Source: Linyphia triangularis (Eukaryota; Arthropoda; Arachnida; Araneae; Linyphiidae). From it: a DNA stretch of 64,000 nt. The translations under genes and the position numbers were made by a program. The stretch spans positions 52,311,959-52,375,958 of the forward strand of contig OZ021726.1 in assembly GCA_963978545.1 (NCBI GenBank), written 5' to 3'. Positions within the stretch are counted from its first letter, which is position 1; each line of letters begins with the position of its first letter. Below the pieces are notes generated by a model that was given only the letters and a program-made list of their open reading frames with translations, had not been told where the DNA came from and made no database searches. Positions 25,914 through 38,930 of the stretch are shown piece by piece.

Positions 25914-26530
25914 GGTGTGGAACATCGCACAACTTTCAATTACACTATAATATTGGTCATTGCATTAAAATTTGACATGCTGTTTGTTACTTACCGTTTT
26001 CAAATTTTCACTCATTTAAATGAAATGACCAGTTTGGCGATAGTTTTTACATGAGTAAAAAAAACCTGCAAAATGGCGAAATTGAAACTTTAATTCGATT
26101 ACACTGCCCTTTACTTTGCGTGAAATGCAAAGAAACCAATTGATGATGCCTGATGCTCAAGGCACTCGTTTTTCAGCTTTTTACTCTTTTATCGCATTTT
26201 TACCGGAATTTCGTTGGTGGAAATGTTTAGAACACCTTAAGAGGCATTACCACAACGATTTTAATCAAAATCATTACAGTCGTTTTTTAGCGATTACTGA
26301 AAAACATGATTTTTTTTCAATGGCAGCTACCTTGAGCACATGCGCTATTGAACCTTAATTCCTCTTTTCCCATAGCCACCACCAACCCACACACCAAATT
26401 TAAACATCGTAGGTCAAATTTGTTCGGAATTTATGATGACCACAGACACTCAGACAGATATAGCTTTTCTAAATAACTTTTTTTGAATGTAGGATTCCAA
26501 AATGCGAAGAAATGCAAAAATATACTTATA
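25914..26530 (+). repeat. unclassified repeat family F, copy 2
   Basis: Begins GGTGTGGAACATCGCACAAC and then TTTCAATTAC. Contains all internal blocks of the family, with palindromes at 26257-26272 and 26282-26305. The 3' TAATTGAAAGT end is lost. An 80-codon open frame across it (26116-26358) starts at GTG or TTG-like context and is not shared by the other copies, so it is not a gene. Confidence 0.75.
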
Positions 26531-26571
26531 TTTCTTTAAAAAAATCATCAGCTTGAAAAAAAAACTACCTA

Positions 26572-27416
26572 CAGGGTGTCAATAAATTAGTTGAGCAATG
26601 GAATTTTAAATAGATCTGTATGACTCTTAATAGCTAGGCTCTTATAACTTATTAACCATTACTTTTCCCCAACTAATTTAAGTTCACCGTGCCATTCTGT
26701 CTGCAAAAAAACTAGAGGTGTGGAACATCGCACAACTTTCAATTACACTATATTGCTGATGTGGATTTGTGTCATTCATTGTTTTTATATTTTCATCATT
26801 CGCTTAGAAAAAATTGCCAGTTTGACGATAAAGTGAAACTGAGGAGAAGAGAAAAGACAATCGTTGATGATCTATGTTCAAGAAAAGAAAACTCTGTGTT
26901 GAAAGCATTCGTTTTTCAACTTTTTATGCCGTAAATGCATTTTTGCGGAAATTGTAGAGGTGGGGATGTTTAGAATACCTTAAGGGGAAATACGACAGCG
27001 ATTTTGATCAAAATCGTTACAGCCGTTTTTTAGCAATCATTGAAAAATATGATCTTTTCAATAGTAGCTACCTAATGCGCATGCGCGATTTTGACAAAAC
27101 CCATCATGGTAGGTACCATGACCACCACCAACCCGCACATCAAATTTGAACATCGTAAGTCAATTTGTTCGGGAGCTATACAGACACACACACAGACATG
27201 AACTTTTTCTATGTAACTTTTTTGAAATCAGGATATCCGAAATATGGAGAAATGCAAAAAAACAAACTTCGGGTTTTTTTTAACCAAACCCTATACTTTC
27301 ATTACCCTATGTATACATATGGGTAATTGAAAGTAAAAATGTTTATTATGCCTAGTTATTATGAGTTATACAGATCTATTTGAGCTCTATTGTCCAACTA
27401 ATTTATAGACACCTTG
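26572..27416. mobile_element. mariner/Tc1-type MITE with about 70-bp inverted ends, hosting a nested repeat
   Basis: TA duplications (26570-26571 and 27417-27418) flank CAGGGTGTCAATAAATTAG at left and CAAGGTGTCTATAAATTAG on the opposite strand at right. Similarity of the two ends continues through ATAGATCTGTAT and CTAGGC, about 70 bp. The interior between the arms is mostly family F copy 3, inserted as a nested unit. No transposase is present, so it needs one from elsewhere. Confidence 0.82.
26717..27335 (+). repeat. unclassified repeat family F, copy 3 (most complete, nested)
   Basis: Runs from GGTGTGGAACATCGCACAAC to TAATTGAAAGTA. The start segment CTTTCAATTAC is the reverse complement of GTAATTGAAAG at the end, so the family may be a DNA transposon with short subterminal inverted repeats. 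Palindromes lie at 27000-27015 and 27025-27048. Confidence 0.75.
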
Positions 27417-27418
27417 TA

Positions 27419-27879
27419 TTTCTGAAGTAACATTTAAAGAATTTCCATTAATTACTCTAAAAATATTAAGAGTCACAAATACATGGACCAATCAGTGAGT
27501 CAAAGATTGTTTTTGGCTACATTCTAAATAAAAGACAATTAGAATTCATATTCCTCTCAGACAATAAAAGATCCAAAACTTTTTACAAAGCATCTAGGAC
27601 CATTTCACAACCGATAAACTCTTACAAAACGCGTTACCAAACTTTTTACAGCCCATAAATTTTAATTATGGGGATCAAGTCATTCAAATCCTGAGGTTTT
27701 CAAAATGTATGCTCGTAGAGTTAAATTTTTTTAATTGGTATTTCAGGTAAAAACAAATAAGATAAAATGAGTAAGAACTTAAAGTAAACGACTTTAGAGA
27801 GTTCAATACCATTCATAGAACATCTTTCTTTGAGCACTAAAAATATTTATTTAAAAACAAATAATATAACAGAAACAAA
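27419..27879. other. non-coding, nothing recognised
   Basis: A+T-rich spacer without repeat ends. Confidence 0.4.
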
Positions 27880-28330
27880 TAAGAGCACACAAAACTTGAT
27901 AGAATGGATTGTCATCGACATCGAATCAATCTACCTTGTTTCAGATCCATCGAATCAAAGCAAGTGTGTTAATAAATCATTAGAAAGGATAATAGTAAAG
28001 TTTTTAAAAGGGGTCTTCTAATGACAGTGACACACCCTAAAGCTTGATATGATGCATTGTTGTCGATAGCGAATCAATCTGGTGAAATTTCAGCATGATT
28101 GGATGACGGCAAATTGGTTCATTGGTATTGCGAAGTGAAAAAAGTAACGTGTGCAAAAGCAACTTTTTGGTAATAGTAACAGCCCCCTAAAGTTGATAGA
28201 ATGCATTGCCATCCAGATCAAATATATTTGCCATATTGTACCCCTATTGGATGGCGGCAAGTGGAGTAATATGGCATCCGCAGATTTACCTGGCAGGAAA
28301 GTTTATTTAGAGGATTTAAAAATTACACAT
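27880..28330 (-). repeat. about 150-bp degenerate tandem repeat, three units (family G)
   Basis: The block TTGATAGAATGCATTGTCAT-type followed by GAATCAATCT recurs near 27894, 28047 and 28195. Each unit continues to ATTGGATGGCGGCAA-type sequence. Reverse-complement relatives lie at 30535-30640 and 52030-52140. Confidence 0.75.
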
Positions 28331-28916
28331 ATTTTCTCTGAAACAGGGGTAAATGTCTCGTAAAAAGTTATTGCAAATTTTCAAGCACAATTATAATTAA
28401 AAATAAATAATTTAAAGCAATTCGAAATTTGCCTAAATTGATAAAATAATTTTATCAATACCTTAAAAAGCTTATAAAAATTATTTGGAAACTCACCTGT
28501 TTTTTTTTTTTTTTAATCTCTCAAGAAACATCCAGTCAAACTGATGACACAATTATAGTGTGTATTTATCCGCAAGGCATGAAAGTAAGAATTATGGGAT
28601 TTGAACAAACCCCTGAGATATCAAGTAATAAGATATCAGAAGTAGCTTGAAGCATAGAGTGGCGAGGGTTACTTCAAATTTGTCAAACTTTCTAAAAGGT
28701 ATAGAAAGTATTTTACTTTCTGACCAAACTGTCACTTTGAGAAGTTACTTTCTAAAAAAAAGAAAGAAAAAAAGGAATCTAATATTTAGCCATGTTACTC
28801 ATTCAACAACATGTTTCTCACTTTTTTTCAGATGGTAAGCTTACCAAGAGTTTTGGTTTGATAAAGCGCCCATTAGCGTTGAATACATTTAAAAAATACT
28901 TATAAATAAGACAGTA
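28331..28916. other. non-coding spacer
   Basis: A poly-T run near 28501-28514 and A+T-rich sequence. No gene. Confidence 0.4.
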
Positions 28917-29490
28917 TCTATAATAATAAAACAAGCTGTGTGTCTGTCTGTCTGTGGCTCTCTGGATCTATAGAAACCTACTTAAAATTAGAGTAGAGCT
29001 CTGAAATTTTTAGCATAAGTAGTTTTGGCCTTCTAATTGTATACATGTCAAACAGAATGTTAAAATTTTTATTAATTATTTTTTAATTAATTTTGTAATT
29101 ATTATTATTATTATTATTATTATTTTTTTTACAAAGCGACTTCAAACAGAGACACAGCTTCGAAATTTTGCACAAAAGTAGTTTTAGCCTTCTAATTGGA
29201 CTTTTGTAAAACAGAATTTTTAATTTTTACTTAGTTTTTTTCAATTAATTTTTTTAATTAATTAATAAACATTTTACAAAACTACTACTAATAGGGCTTC
29301 AGCTCTGAAATGTTCAACATAAGTAGTTTTGGCCTTCTAATTCGACTTTAGAAAAACAGATATTTAAATTTTTGTTAAGTGAGTTATTAATTTTTTTTAA
29401 TTAATTAATATATATTTTACAAAACGTTTTCAAATAAGGCTACAGATTTGAAACTTTCAACATTAGTAGCAGTGGCCTTCACATTTTTTT
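28917..29490 (+). mobile_element. Helitron-like element, 3'-truncated
   Basis: Begins A|TCTATAATAATAAAACAAG and then GTGTGTCTGTCTGTCTGTGG, the same 5' end as the copies at 12.0 and 35.9 kb. Four internal repeat cores (GTAGTTTTGGCC or variants) lie near 29019, 29178, 29323 and 29466. An (ATT)n tract at 29098-29124 grew in one linker. The GC-rich 3' end with CTRR is absent, so the right limit is where similarity fades. Confidence 0.75.
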
Positions 29491-29974
29491 TCCTTAAAAA
29501 AAAATCCAAACAATGGCTATATTTTTTAATCTAATTGATGAAAAAACAAAAGTCGAGTACCGCTGTAAATTGTGGAAGGGCTTTATTAATTATATGATTT
29601 TTATATTATTATTATTATTATTATTTTATCGTGAGGCGTCATCAACACATTAAAACTAAACAAAACTTTTAAAAGTTCAATAGCAACCCCATAATATTAA
29701 ACAATATTTAGATTAGATTCCAAAAAAACAACTTCTAATTAGTAATTTAAATGAGGTAAAAAAAATTGACAAATAAATGTTAAAAGAAAAAATTGCTTTT
29801 TGGCCATAAATTCTTTAATAATTCATATATTTTAGTAATTTTTACTTCAAACGATTCATTTGTTAAATGTCAAACATAAATAGCAATCAACTTTTGCACC
29901 AAACAGTTTTTAACTATAAATTGATAAAAATAAGTTTGAATTTTGTTTAATAGAAACATGTAGTTAATTAATTT
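29491..29974. other. non-coding spacer with (TTA)n
   Basis: A (TTA)n run lies at about 29604-29626. Nothing else is recognised. Confidence 0.4.
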
Positions 29975-30115
29975 TTCCCCCCTTTCATTAGATTTATCAT
30001 GGTCGAAAACCCCTCCAAAATGTTTTTCATTCCATCTTGACCTATGGTTCTCAATATTTTAGCAAAAATGTAAAAAAAAGCTCACTTCAAGGGACCGTGT
30101 AGTAGATTACGTTTT
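29975..30115 (-). repeat. dispersed repeat, inverted partner at 42.0 kb
   Basis: The reverse complement of this stretch matches 42030-42185 in order: GTAAT..AGTA..GGTCCCT, TTTTGCTAAAATA, GGAGG.GTT and TCGACCAT.GTAAATCTAATG. About 140 bp is shared. Family unknown. Confidence 0.6.
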
Positions 30116-30474
30116 AAATCAAGCAAACGTTAAATTCGTCCCAGCTTTAAAGAGATTCGTCCTGATGATCGGCCAAAACATTTTCGCTCATAAGTAACGT
30201 TTTCTCAACATAATGAACTGAAATTTGGTATCAAGGGTAAACGAGGTATTTTAAATCAAATTAAAACATAAAAAAATAGGGGTTCGTAATGCAATTTTTA
30301 AAGATAGAGTTAAATTTACTTTGTATACAGCCCAGAATTTATCTTTTTTTTTTCTTTTTTTTTTTCTTTCTTTTTTCCCCATCAGACATATTGAAAATTG
30401 CCAACAAAACATTTTGTGTCAAACAACTAAGATTCTACTATAATTAGAACCGAAAATATAGACATCTTTCAGAA

Positions 30475-30479
30475 TTTTT

Positions 30480-30511
<32 letters not shown>
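30475..30511. repeat. poly-T then (GT)n
   Basis: A T run of about 27 is followed by short GT repeats. Confidence 0.9.
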
Positions 30512-30534
30512 ACTGTACTTACGCTCACGTGTGT

Positions 30535-30645
30535 CTGAGCGTGTGTGCGTGTGTTGGCCCACTTTGCCATTATCCAATCAAGCTGTAATTTGACAGAAAG
30601 ATTCTTTATCGATCTATCATTTTAGGAACTGTTCCTAAAAGACCG
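30535..30645 (+). repeat. family G dispersed copy
   Basis: GCCATTATCCAATCAAGCTG followed by TAATTTGACAGA matches the family G unit at 27.9-28.3 kb (reverse strand) and at 52.03 kb (same strand). It is preceded, as at 52.0 kb, by a GTGTGTGTG run. Confidence 0.55.
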
Positions 30646-30660
30646 CTTTTACACAAGCTT

Positions 30661-32389
30661 ATTTTGTCACTTCGGAAGAATAATTAATCCAATTGAGGTA
30701 TTCCATAGATTTGAACACATAAAAAAACGGCAATGCATAATAAAAGACTTACATTAAAAAGTTTGCTTTTATGGAATAACTTTTTAAGAGTAACTGTAAT
30801 TACATTAAGGTAATAATTTTTTTTTTTTTTAATTTTCCATCAAGTTTTCTGTAAAATTAGGAAAAATTAAACTATAGTATATTTTACCTTTCGGGTATAC
30901 ATATATATATTTAAGTACATATTAATTTAAAATGCTAAATTACTATTATACATTATGACCACTTATGATGCTCATAAGTGTACATCAATGACTCAAATAA
31001 TTATCGCATAAATTGAAGATTTAAATTAAAACGAATTTTATTTCTAAAAAATATAAAATATATTATTCTATCAGAACTTTTGTCTATTGGATTCTTCAAT
31101 TAAAAGAAAAATAACTTTGATTTTTATAGATACTAATAGAAACTCGTCGAAATCGATAGTTGTTTTAATTAATATACTCGTAACATGTCCAGCAAGTACA
31201 TGTGCTACAAAAATTATTTACAAATATAATGTAACCTAATTTTTCTGCAAATAATTGTACATAGTGTACATATTCCTTTTTGAAGTTCTATTTTCTTAAA
31301 TTTATTTGATAACAGGGATAATACCAGCTTAAGAAAAAGTTGGCTACACACAAGTCACTCAAGAAATTTTGCGATTATTCTGCGTGTTCTGATTGCAAAA
31401 TCGTTTGCTCTTGATTTTTCAGAAAATTTCCAGAAAAATTCAATGGTGTAGCTATCGCCGACACGGAATCTATTGAATTAGTTGGAATCGGAGCGTTGTT
31501 TTGAATAGAGGTCAGCGCTTGTTTACTTTCGGGGTGACGGAATTATCACTGTACCTGAAAATATCCACACTGAAGCTAATGTTAAAGCTTGATGACGGGT
31601 TCACTGATGTTCAAATTAAAGAATATTTGTGAGTTGCTAATAGAAGAATAAATAATCGTTTTTGCAAAACTGTGTCGTCATTTCCTCTTAGAAAACTCTT
31701 AGGAATATTATTAGCCTATGTTAGGTAAAATGTTTGTTTTTTAATAAATTATTTTAATATAAATTAAGTAGTATGTTTATCATTTTATTTATTGAGATCT
31801 TATTTAAAATGTATATACTTTATAAAATATTATTCTATAAGTGATTAATAATGAAATAAACGTAAACTAAAATAAAGTAATACAAGTGAATTTATGAAAG
31901 ATTTTACAATATAAATACCATTCTACAGAAAAATGTTCGTATCAATAGTGATTGCGTAATTTATTTTGAAAATATATTATCTTATGACCTTAAAATACTT
32001 TTTTCAATCTAAACAAAATGTTTGAATCTCATGTGAAAGAAGTTGCCTTGATTTTATACCTCAACTATCCTTTTATCAACCCTTAATTCAAAAATATAAT
32101 TGATTATTAACTAAAAAATAAATTAACTACAACAACTTCCAAACGCAATACATAGATAGGTTCATTGATTCCCCGATAAATTTCGCACTTGTCCGAAATT
32201 ATCATTCCCCTGATAATATCTTACTATCAGTGTTTTCCGATATCACTGAACATCCTGAATTAGCTCTAAAAATTATCCTCTATTATATTAAAAACCTCCA
32301 AAACATTCTATAAGTTGGTTTACTGATAAACACAATAACTTTCCCCATTCCTGCCGAACAAAAAATGATGCTTTTGTTTTATCTTTATT
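30661..32389. other. non-coding, nothing recognised
   Basis: A+T-rich DNA. The stretch 31440-31600 is less A+T-rich but has no open frame of note. Confidence 0.4.
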
Positions 32390-32690
32390 CCCATCCCTTC
32401 GATTTCAAGCAGTACCAAGTTTAAGGGAGCGAGTCAATTACTTTAATGACAGACATGATCATTGACAGCTGGGGTAGAACGAGTCGTGAATGAGCCCCCC
32501 TAACAAATCAATTTGGCGCAGTTGGCGTCAAGTGCTAAACTGGAAACGTGTTTACATTGTTTGCTGGCTAGCTCACGAACTTAATAAAGCTTTTGTTGAC
32601 CCAGTTAAGTGGGTCCTATTCTATCCGAGTGAAAACAATGATTGGGGTTTAGAGACTTGATTGGTCAATCGGAATGTTTTGTTTCTGAAT
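32390..32690. other. candidate conserved non-coding element
   Basis: A less A+T-rich, non-repetitive block with no open frame. It contains GACAGACATGATCATTGACAG (TGACAG is the Meis/TGIF core), TGTTTACATTGTTTGC (forkhead-like) and TGATTGGTCAATCGG (CCAAT-like). Motifs this short also occur by chance, so the case rests on composition and clustering. Confidence 0.25.
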
Positions 32691-34568
32691 TGACTTGGAT
32701 AATGATAAGATATTGTTACAAACTTTTTGTCAAGGACTGTAATTTATTGAAGTATTTCTGCACGTTGTAATTGATAGGTCTATGGGAAAACAACCAGTCA
32801 TAGATATGGAATTTAGAGTTACTTATACATTATAAAATCTGCATTTGAACAGCAAACGGCAGCAGATAAAATTCAAGAAAAAATAATCACAGTCCAAATA
32901 AATATAATATTTTCTCTTCCAGTATAAATACCGGATCATTATAACCAAAACTTTAAATTTTGGTTTTCCCCAAAAAATCATACATTGAGACTTCGATCGC
33001 TTTATTTTTTCCTTAGCCCTTCAACAGTATCTAATGTTTCCATACAATACATTTCCTGCAATACATTTTATACCAAGTCAAAGAAATTAATATCAAATGC
33101 AAATGCTTAATGATTTTTATTAAAAAAATTAATTCATTGCAATCATTCACGATTATTGGAGTTTGTTTTCTTTATATTTCTGATTTGACTTTCTATCCAA
33201 CAAAAACTTTCACTTGTGCTCTGCAAGTACCCTATTTTACAAATATCACGATGGAAAAGACATCTTAAATATTCCCATTCGTGTTCACAACAATGAAGCA
33301 ATGCAATAATCATTTTCATACAAAGATTTAAGATACTTAATCAATGTGTTGGGAAATGATGGTATAGTGATAGTGAAGATCGGAATCCAAATTGTTTTTA
33401 AATATAGAACTGGCTCCAGAAGTGTCAAAATCATATGATTGAAATCTAAATTTATGTTTCTTAATCTAAATGATTTTCGATCGTTTAATATCGATATACA
33501 CTATGTGGTATATTCAAAATGGTGTGTATTTTATTTATTAAATTACTGCAGTTCATTTTTTACGACATTTGTTGGCAAATTTATTCGCCGCATCATTTTT
33601 CCAAGCATTTTTCTTTTATTCTTTTGTTAATATTTTATTTTTATAAACTTAGTTAGCTGGTGCATCTCTTATTTCAATGAAGTGAAATAAAATAAGTGGA
33701 AATAGAATAAGTAGCAGTTAGAAATAAAGCAAAAGTTCTTTTCATGTATTTGAATTAAATTTAAAACCTTTTATTTGAAAGCAATCCAATTTTCAGAATA
33801 AAAGAGTTCTTCTAACATAAATAAATACAAAATATGCTAAAAATTATACATATAAATGTATAACAACTGCAAGAGTCAAAACAACCTTTAAGCAGAATAT
33901 ATTTTTTTAAAAAAGCCTTACAACGTTTAGCAACTGAAAGCTTTTTATTATTATCTCATCAATAATATCTTTTCGTCAAACACAATAACTGTCCTTATTT
34001 TTTTTTATTTGTGATAAACTAGATATAATGATAGAAGTCTCCACGGATCATTCCATTAAATCATTCACTGATTGCAGTTTTTCTTCCAAACAGCAACTGA
34101 TAAGTGGATTTCAACTTCCTATGAAATTAAGACTCATTTATTTTACTTCCATAGAGAGTTAATCTCAATCAGAGTCCTGTATACATAGAAATGAAAGTGA
34201 AGGATGTCCATTAATTGTGGACTTTGATAGTCTCATTCGAGATTACAAAACTACAACATTTAATAGAGTAAAAATAGTAATAAAATAGATTTACTTCCCC
34301 CTCCCCCAATTTCCTGGGGTTGCTGAATCCTAGTTTTTAATCAAAGTAAAGTTTTATAATTAGCAATATAGGTATGGGTATATTTGTCTGTGATGGACGT
34401 TAATATCGAACCGTAAGACAAATTTGCACCAACGTTGTAGAAGAGGTATTTACAGACAGCATTTTAAATATGTAATAGGAAAAACGTTATCCGACTTACT
34501 TCAAGTTTTTTAGAAGATAGAATGATTTATCCACAATACTTTCTGTTAAACAATATAAACAGTCACGG

Positions 34569-34602
<34 letters not shown>

Positions 34603-35531
34603 ATCAAAAAGTGTTTCAAATCTGAAAAATAATAACAAAACATTATTGAACATATACCTTAACTCGATTTGTTTCTTGTTTGGCATTTAAATTCTCAGTT
34701 GTGATCAAAATTGAAGCTAAATTAAATAAATACGAGGGTAGAGTTACACTTGACAGCGTTTACGAGGGTAGCGTTACTTAACAGCCTTGCTTACGGATTT
34801 CAGATTAAAGAGGAAATTATTCTGTAAGAGCTTCATTTTCAACCTTTGTGAATAATCAATATAAAAACATATTCCAGACGAAGACCCTTTATCCCGATTC
34901 AGAAACACTCAGAGCGTTGACGCTAATTAACCTATAAGCATTTTCATGTTCCCTTGTCTAATTTCATGTCACTTTTGATACAAATTTCGTAAAAAATGTC
35001 AAAACGTTAATGCAGCTGACATTTTTAAGCAGAAGATAAAGCACTTTATAAAAATAGTTGGTGAATCTGTAAATGTAAGTATTGTAAAAATTATATTCTA
35101 AAAATATTTTCTCTTTCAGAAACAATTACCTTTTTATAAAGTTATGACTCTGGAGTTCATAACATAATAAGCTTTTAAACTTAAGAAATATGATAGCAAA
35201 AAGTGATTTTGTTATTAACACCTTAATTAAAAATGAATCCTTTGTAGTCAATTTATTTTTTTGCGTTTCGAGTTAAAACATTGGCATTAAGATACATTTT
35301 AAATTTGTAATTTAAATGCACTTAATTCTTAAGTCTTGTGACAAATACAAAAAACAAATTCTGAGAGTCATCGTTGAAATTCATTTTAACACAACGCTTC
35401 ATATCATTAAAAGAATTAGAACATAAATTTATGTTTACCTCAATTTGATCTGAGTTTCTATATCTTTATTTATTGTCTTGTATTACATCAGCAATATTTA
35501 ATTTGGTTGAAGTTTATTGATTTATTCTTGA
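32691..35531. other. non-coding stretch
   Basis: No gene. A (TA)n tract lies at 34572-34601. A 30-bp direct repeat (TACGAGGGTAG...TTACACTTGACAGC and a second copy) lies near 34730-34790. Confidence 0.4.
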
Positions 35532-35890
35532 TTAGCTGAGTGGCCCCGCGTTAAGGATACCCGTCAATGGTGTATAAGTCCCAGCTTTTGGCACTTCACT
35601 AACGATCTCGCTTCGCTCGCTACAAGTTTTATTGTTACGCCACTAGAACTACTTATGTTAAAATTTTCAGAGCTGTAGCCCTATTAGAAATCGTTTTGTA
35701 ATAATAAAAATATAATAATTAAAAAAATAATTTAAGACAACTAATTAAAATGTTAACATTCTATTTGGCAAAGATACAATTAAAAGGCTAAAACTACTTA
35801 TTGAGACCATTTCAGAGCTGTATTCTATTTTAAGTAGCTTTCTATAGAACCACAGACAGACTCACAGTCTATTTGTTTTATTATTATAGA
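35532..35890 (-). mobile_element. short non-autonomous Helitron, both ends present
   Basis: On the minus strand it begins A|TCTATAATAATAAAACAAAT and ends CACTCAGCTAA|T, obeying the TC...CTRR rule with insertion between A and T. It is 359 bp with two internal repeat cores (35639 and 35777). It is otherwise like the 896-bp copy at 11.1 kb but lacks two internal units and part of the 3' region. Confidence 0.82.
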
Positions 35891-38699
35891 TAACTGCGTT
35901 TTCATTTTATTTAAAATGACTTCTAGAAACAACATTAAGATGTTTCAATTACGAAAAATAATTTGCGATGATATTTTGGAAATATAGTTATTATTATTAT
36001 TATTTATTTTTTTTTTAAAAAAAAAGGTGACTTGAAATGAGTTGTAACTTTTAAAGTAAAATTAAATCTATTATATAATTAACACATTTTTAAATATAGA
36101 GATGGATGAGAAAAAATTGTATAATGGATAAATGGACTCACATCATTTCTATCTAACATTTGTAACTGAATTCTAATTACAAACATAAATACAAAAATTG
36201 TGTATTTGAGTTCTTCTGCTTTGCATTTTGATTATTTTTTTTTTTTTTTCCGCGTTATGAAATATTTGGAACATATGTAAAATCTTACTAGTTTTGGTAA
36301 ATCTTGACTAGATATAAATCTTGATTAAATTGATTCAAAATCTCCAAAAATCTATGAAATTTTTTTATTTGTTCTTAAGCTTGATTAAGTTTATTTCATT
36401 TAACTATTGCATAAAAAGGGAAACTATTCCATTTGTTTACTTGGAAGATTTTTTTTGGAAAGAATCTCATCCGCATAAATTATGGAATAAAAACATATTT
36501 ATAAATTAATTTCTTAGCCGTCAGGAATCATTGACTTAAAAAAATTGTGGAAATTGAATTATTAAATTAATATTATTAAATTTTTCTAAACGAATCCCTT
36601 CCCTCCCCTATTTTCCATTTAACCCCCCCCCCCCTTAACCCATTCAAACATATATATTAGGGTTGGATCAGGTAAACTGAGAAAAAAAATCGCTTATGTT
36701 ACATGATTCCAATGATATCAAAGATCATTATAATTCGTTACTGTTAAAGTTAGAGACCAAATGCCGCATGAAAAATATTTCTTAGCAAACTGAAACAAAC
36801 ATTTTTAGTTTATATTGTCAGTATATTACCTTTTAGTTCGTAGTTAATTTCACATTTCAAATTGTTTTATTTTAAAACCATTAGTTTGATAGTTTAAAGG
36901 GTAACAAAAAAAAAATGAACTAAGTCCCTTTAAACCAGAAAATTTCACTCAATTATTTCCTGAAAATTGAAATCGGAACGATCCATTTTATACTCAGATA
37001 CATTCTATGGAATTAAGGTTGTATACAAAATCTTAACCTATCACTTTAAAAATGGAAATGTAATTAAAAAGAACTAAAAAACAACCATACATTACATTTC
37101 AACCAATAAAATATCCAAAGACCTATAAATTAAAAAAATCCCTTTAAAAGGGGAAAGCATAAAAAAATTTGTAATAAAGTTTTTACTTGAATAGTTTTTA
37201 ATCTCCTCATAAAAACATATTTTATGATTATATTGTTACAAATAAATTTACTTTTTGTATAATTGGTTTTTCGAATTAATTATATTTGCTTGACTTATGA
37301 TGTTTGATTACACGGCAGCAAATTCAAGTACCTTAACTTATGAAAAATAAATTTTGCTTCAGAAATTATTTATTCAACAAATCAAAAGTAGCAAAATTAA
37401 AACTGAGGCTGTCGAAGAAAATTAAAAACTCTTAAAAGAAGTGAACTAAATGAGCGATGTCTTCAGAAATTAAAATTGTGAAACTATTAAGCCCACGACT
37501 CCAAGTCACACATGAAATTAAATTTAGAATATATGAGTTTGTGAGTTGCCTTTTTCCCAAGAGTTACCACACGACAACTTGTATATTAAGATTCTGGTAT
37601 GTTTAGTCTGGTCATCAATCTGCAGACTAAAGTAAGACTTAGGTAAAAAAAAAAATATTGCTATTTTGAAATTGTCTGTAGATTCAGATTGCTAAAACTT
37701 TAATAATAAGTATTTTTTTTAACTAAGAATTACATTCTTATATTCTAGATCATAGAGTAATTAATTTTAAATGGAGAAATATTTTGTATTTCCTTAATTA
37801 AAATTGTTTTTCAAGTAACCTTTTAAAATGGGTGTTTAAGAGATATAAAGGCTGTAATTTACCCAAATGGAACTATTATTGTTTTCTTTGAATTCGTTGT
37901 CGTCCTCTAAAAAGTAATTCAAAAAAGTAAAATTAGTAGAGTTAGAATCCCATATACGAAAAACCATATTGGTGATGATCCACAATCAATCCTAGTAAAC
38001 CAGCATATAAATTCAAAAATACAATATTTCTTAGAAGCTTCCGACTTTAAAACGAGATTCTCTTCCGACAGATAGTATGCTCTCCAAGTGTGAGGGAATT
38101 CACATAATCAAACCTCGGATTGGTACTCTGCAGTATCTGTTTTCAATTTCAATGCATCCGATTGAATTTATGACAAATATTCACAGGTAGATTGTAGTCA
38201 ATGCTTGAGAATGCTGGTTCTTGCCGATGCATTAATATATATCAAAAACTTCTTAAATGATGAAACTTAAATCCGTTTCATATTGGATATATATTTATTA
38301 TATCATCTTAAACTAAAAACATCGATAAATTCAAATTTATTATCATAGAATCCTATACCCTATTTTATTCTCAAATTTTAAAAATTAAATTTAAAAGACT
38401 CTGGATTGTTATAGTAGGTTCATCATGGATATTGTTTTATTTTAAACAATGCAAATGACTTATTCTTAAAGTTTTTGTTATTATTCGTATACAAATAATA
38501 GAGGGAAATTTTTTATTTTAATCTGAATTCAATGAATTGTAACAAACACTGCTTTTCTTCCAACATCATCAAACTTCATCCCCCTCCCACTTCCCCACCC
38601 AGCTTGTACAGTGATTATATATCTCCATGCTATCTCCAAGATTAGTTAGTGCATGTTGGTAACCTAAGGTAACCTATTACAAAGGGGAGGGGAGACAGA
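35891..38699. other. non-coding stretch
   Basis: No gene. Contains a T run near 36234-36250 and a C run of 12 at 36623-36634. Confidence 0.4.
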
Positions 38700-38930
38700 A
38701 GCATGGAAGAAATTCAATTTCCTTCCTCTGCTTACAAAGCAAAAACCGCTTCTAAGCTGTCTAAAGTTATAGCTAGAGGAAAGTATATAAAACAAAGTGT
38801 TTTTCATTCAAAGCAGTATAGAAGAAATTCAGTTTGCTTCATCTGCTTACAGAGCAAAAACCACTTATAAGCTATCTTGAATTTATATCTAGAATACAGT
38901 GTATGAAATAAAGTGTTTTTCATTAAATTG
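38700..38930. repeat. 115-bp tandem duplication
   Basis: GAAGAAATTCAATTTCCTTC at 38706 and GAAGAAATTCAGTTTGCTTC at 38821 start two copies that stay alignable through CTGCTTAC, AAAAACC, and AAAGTGTTTTTCATT. The copies differ at roughly one base in six. Confidence 0.85.
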
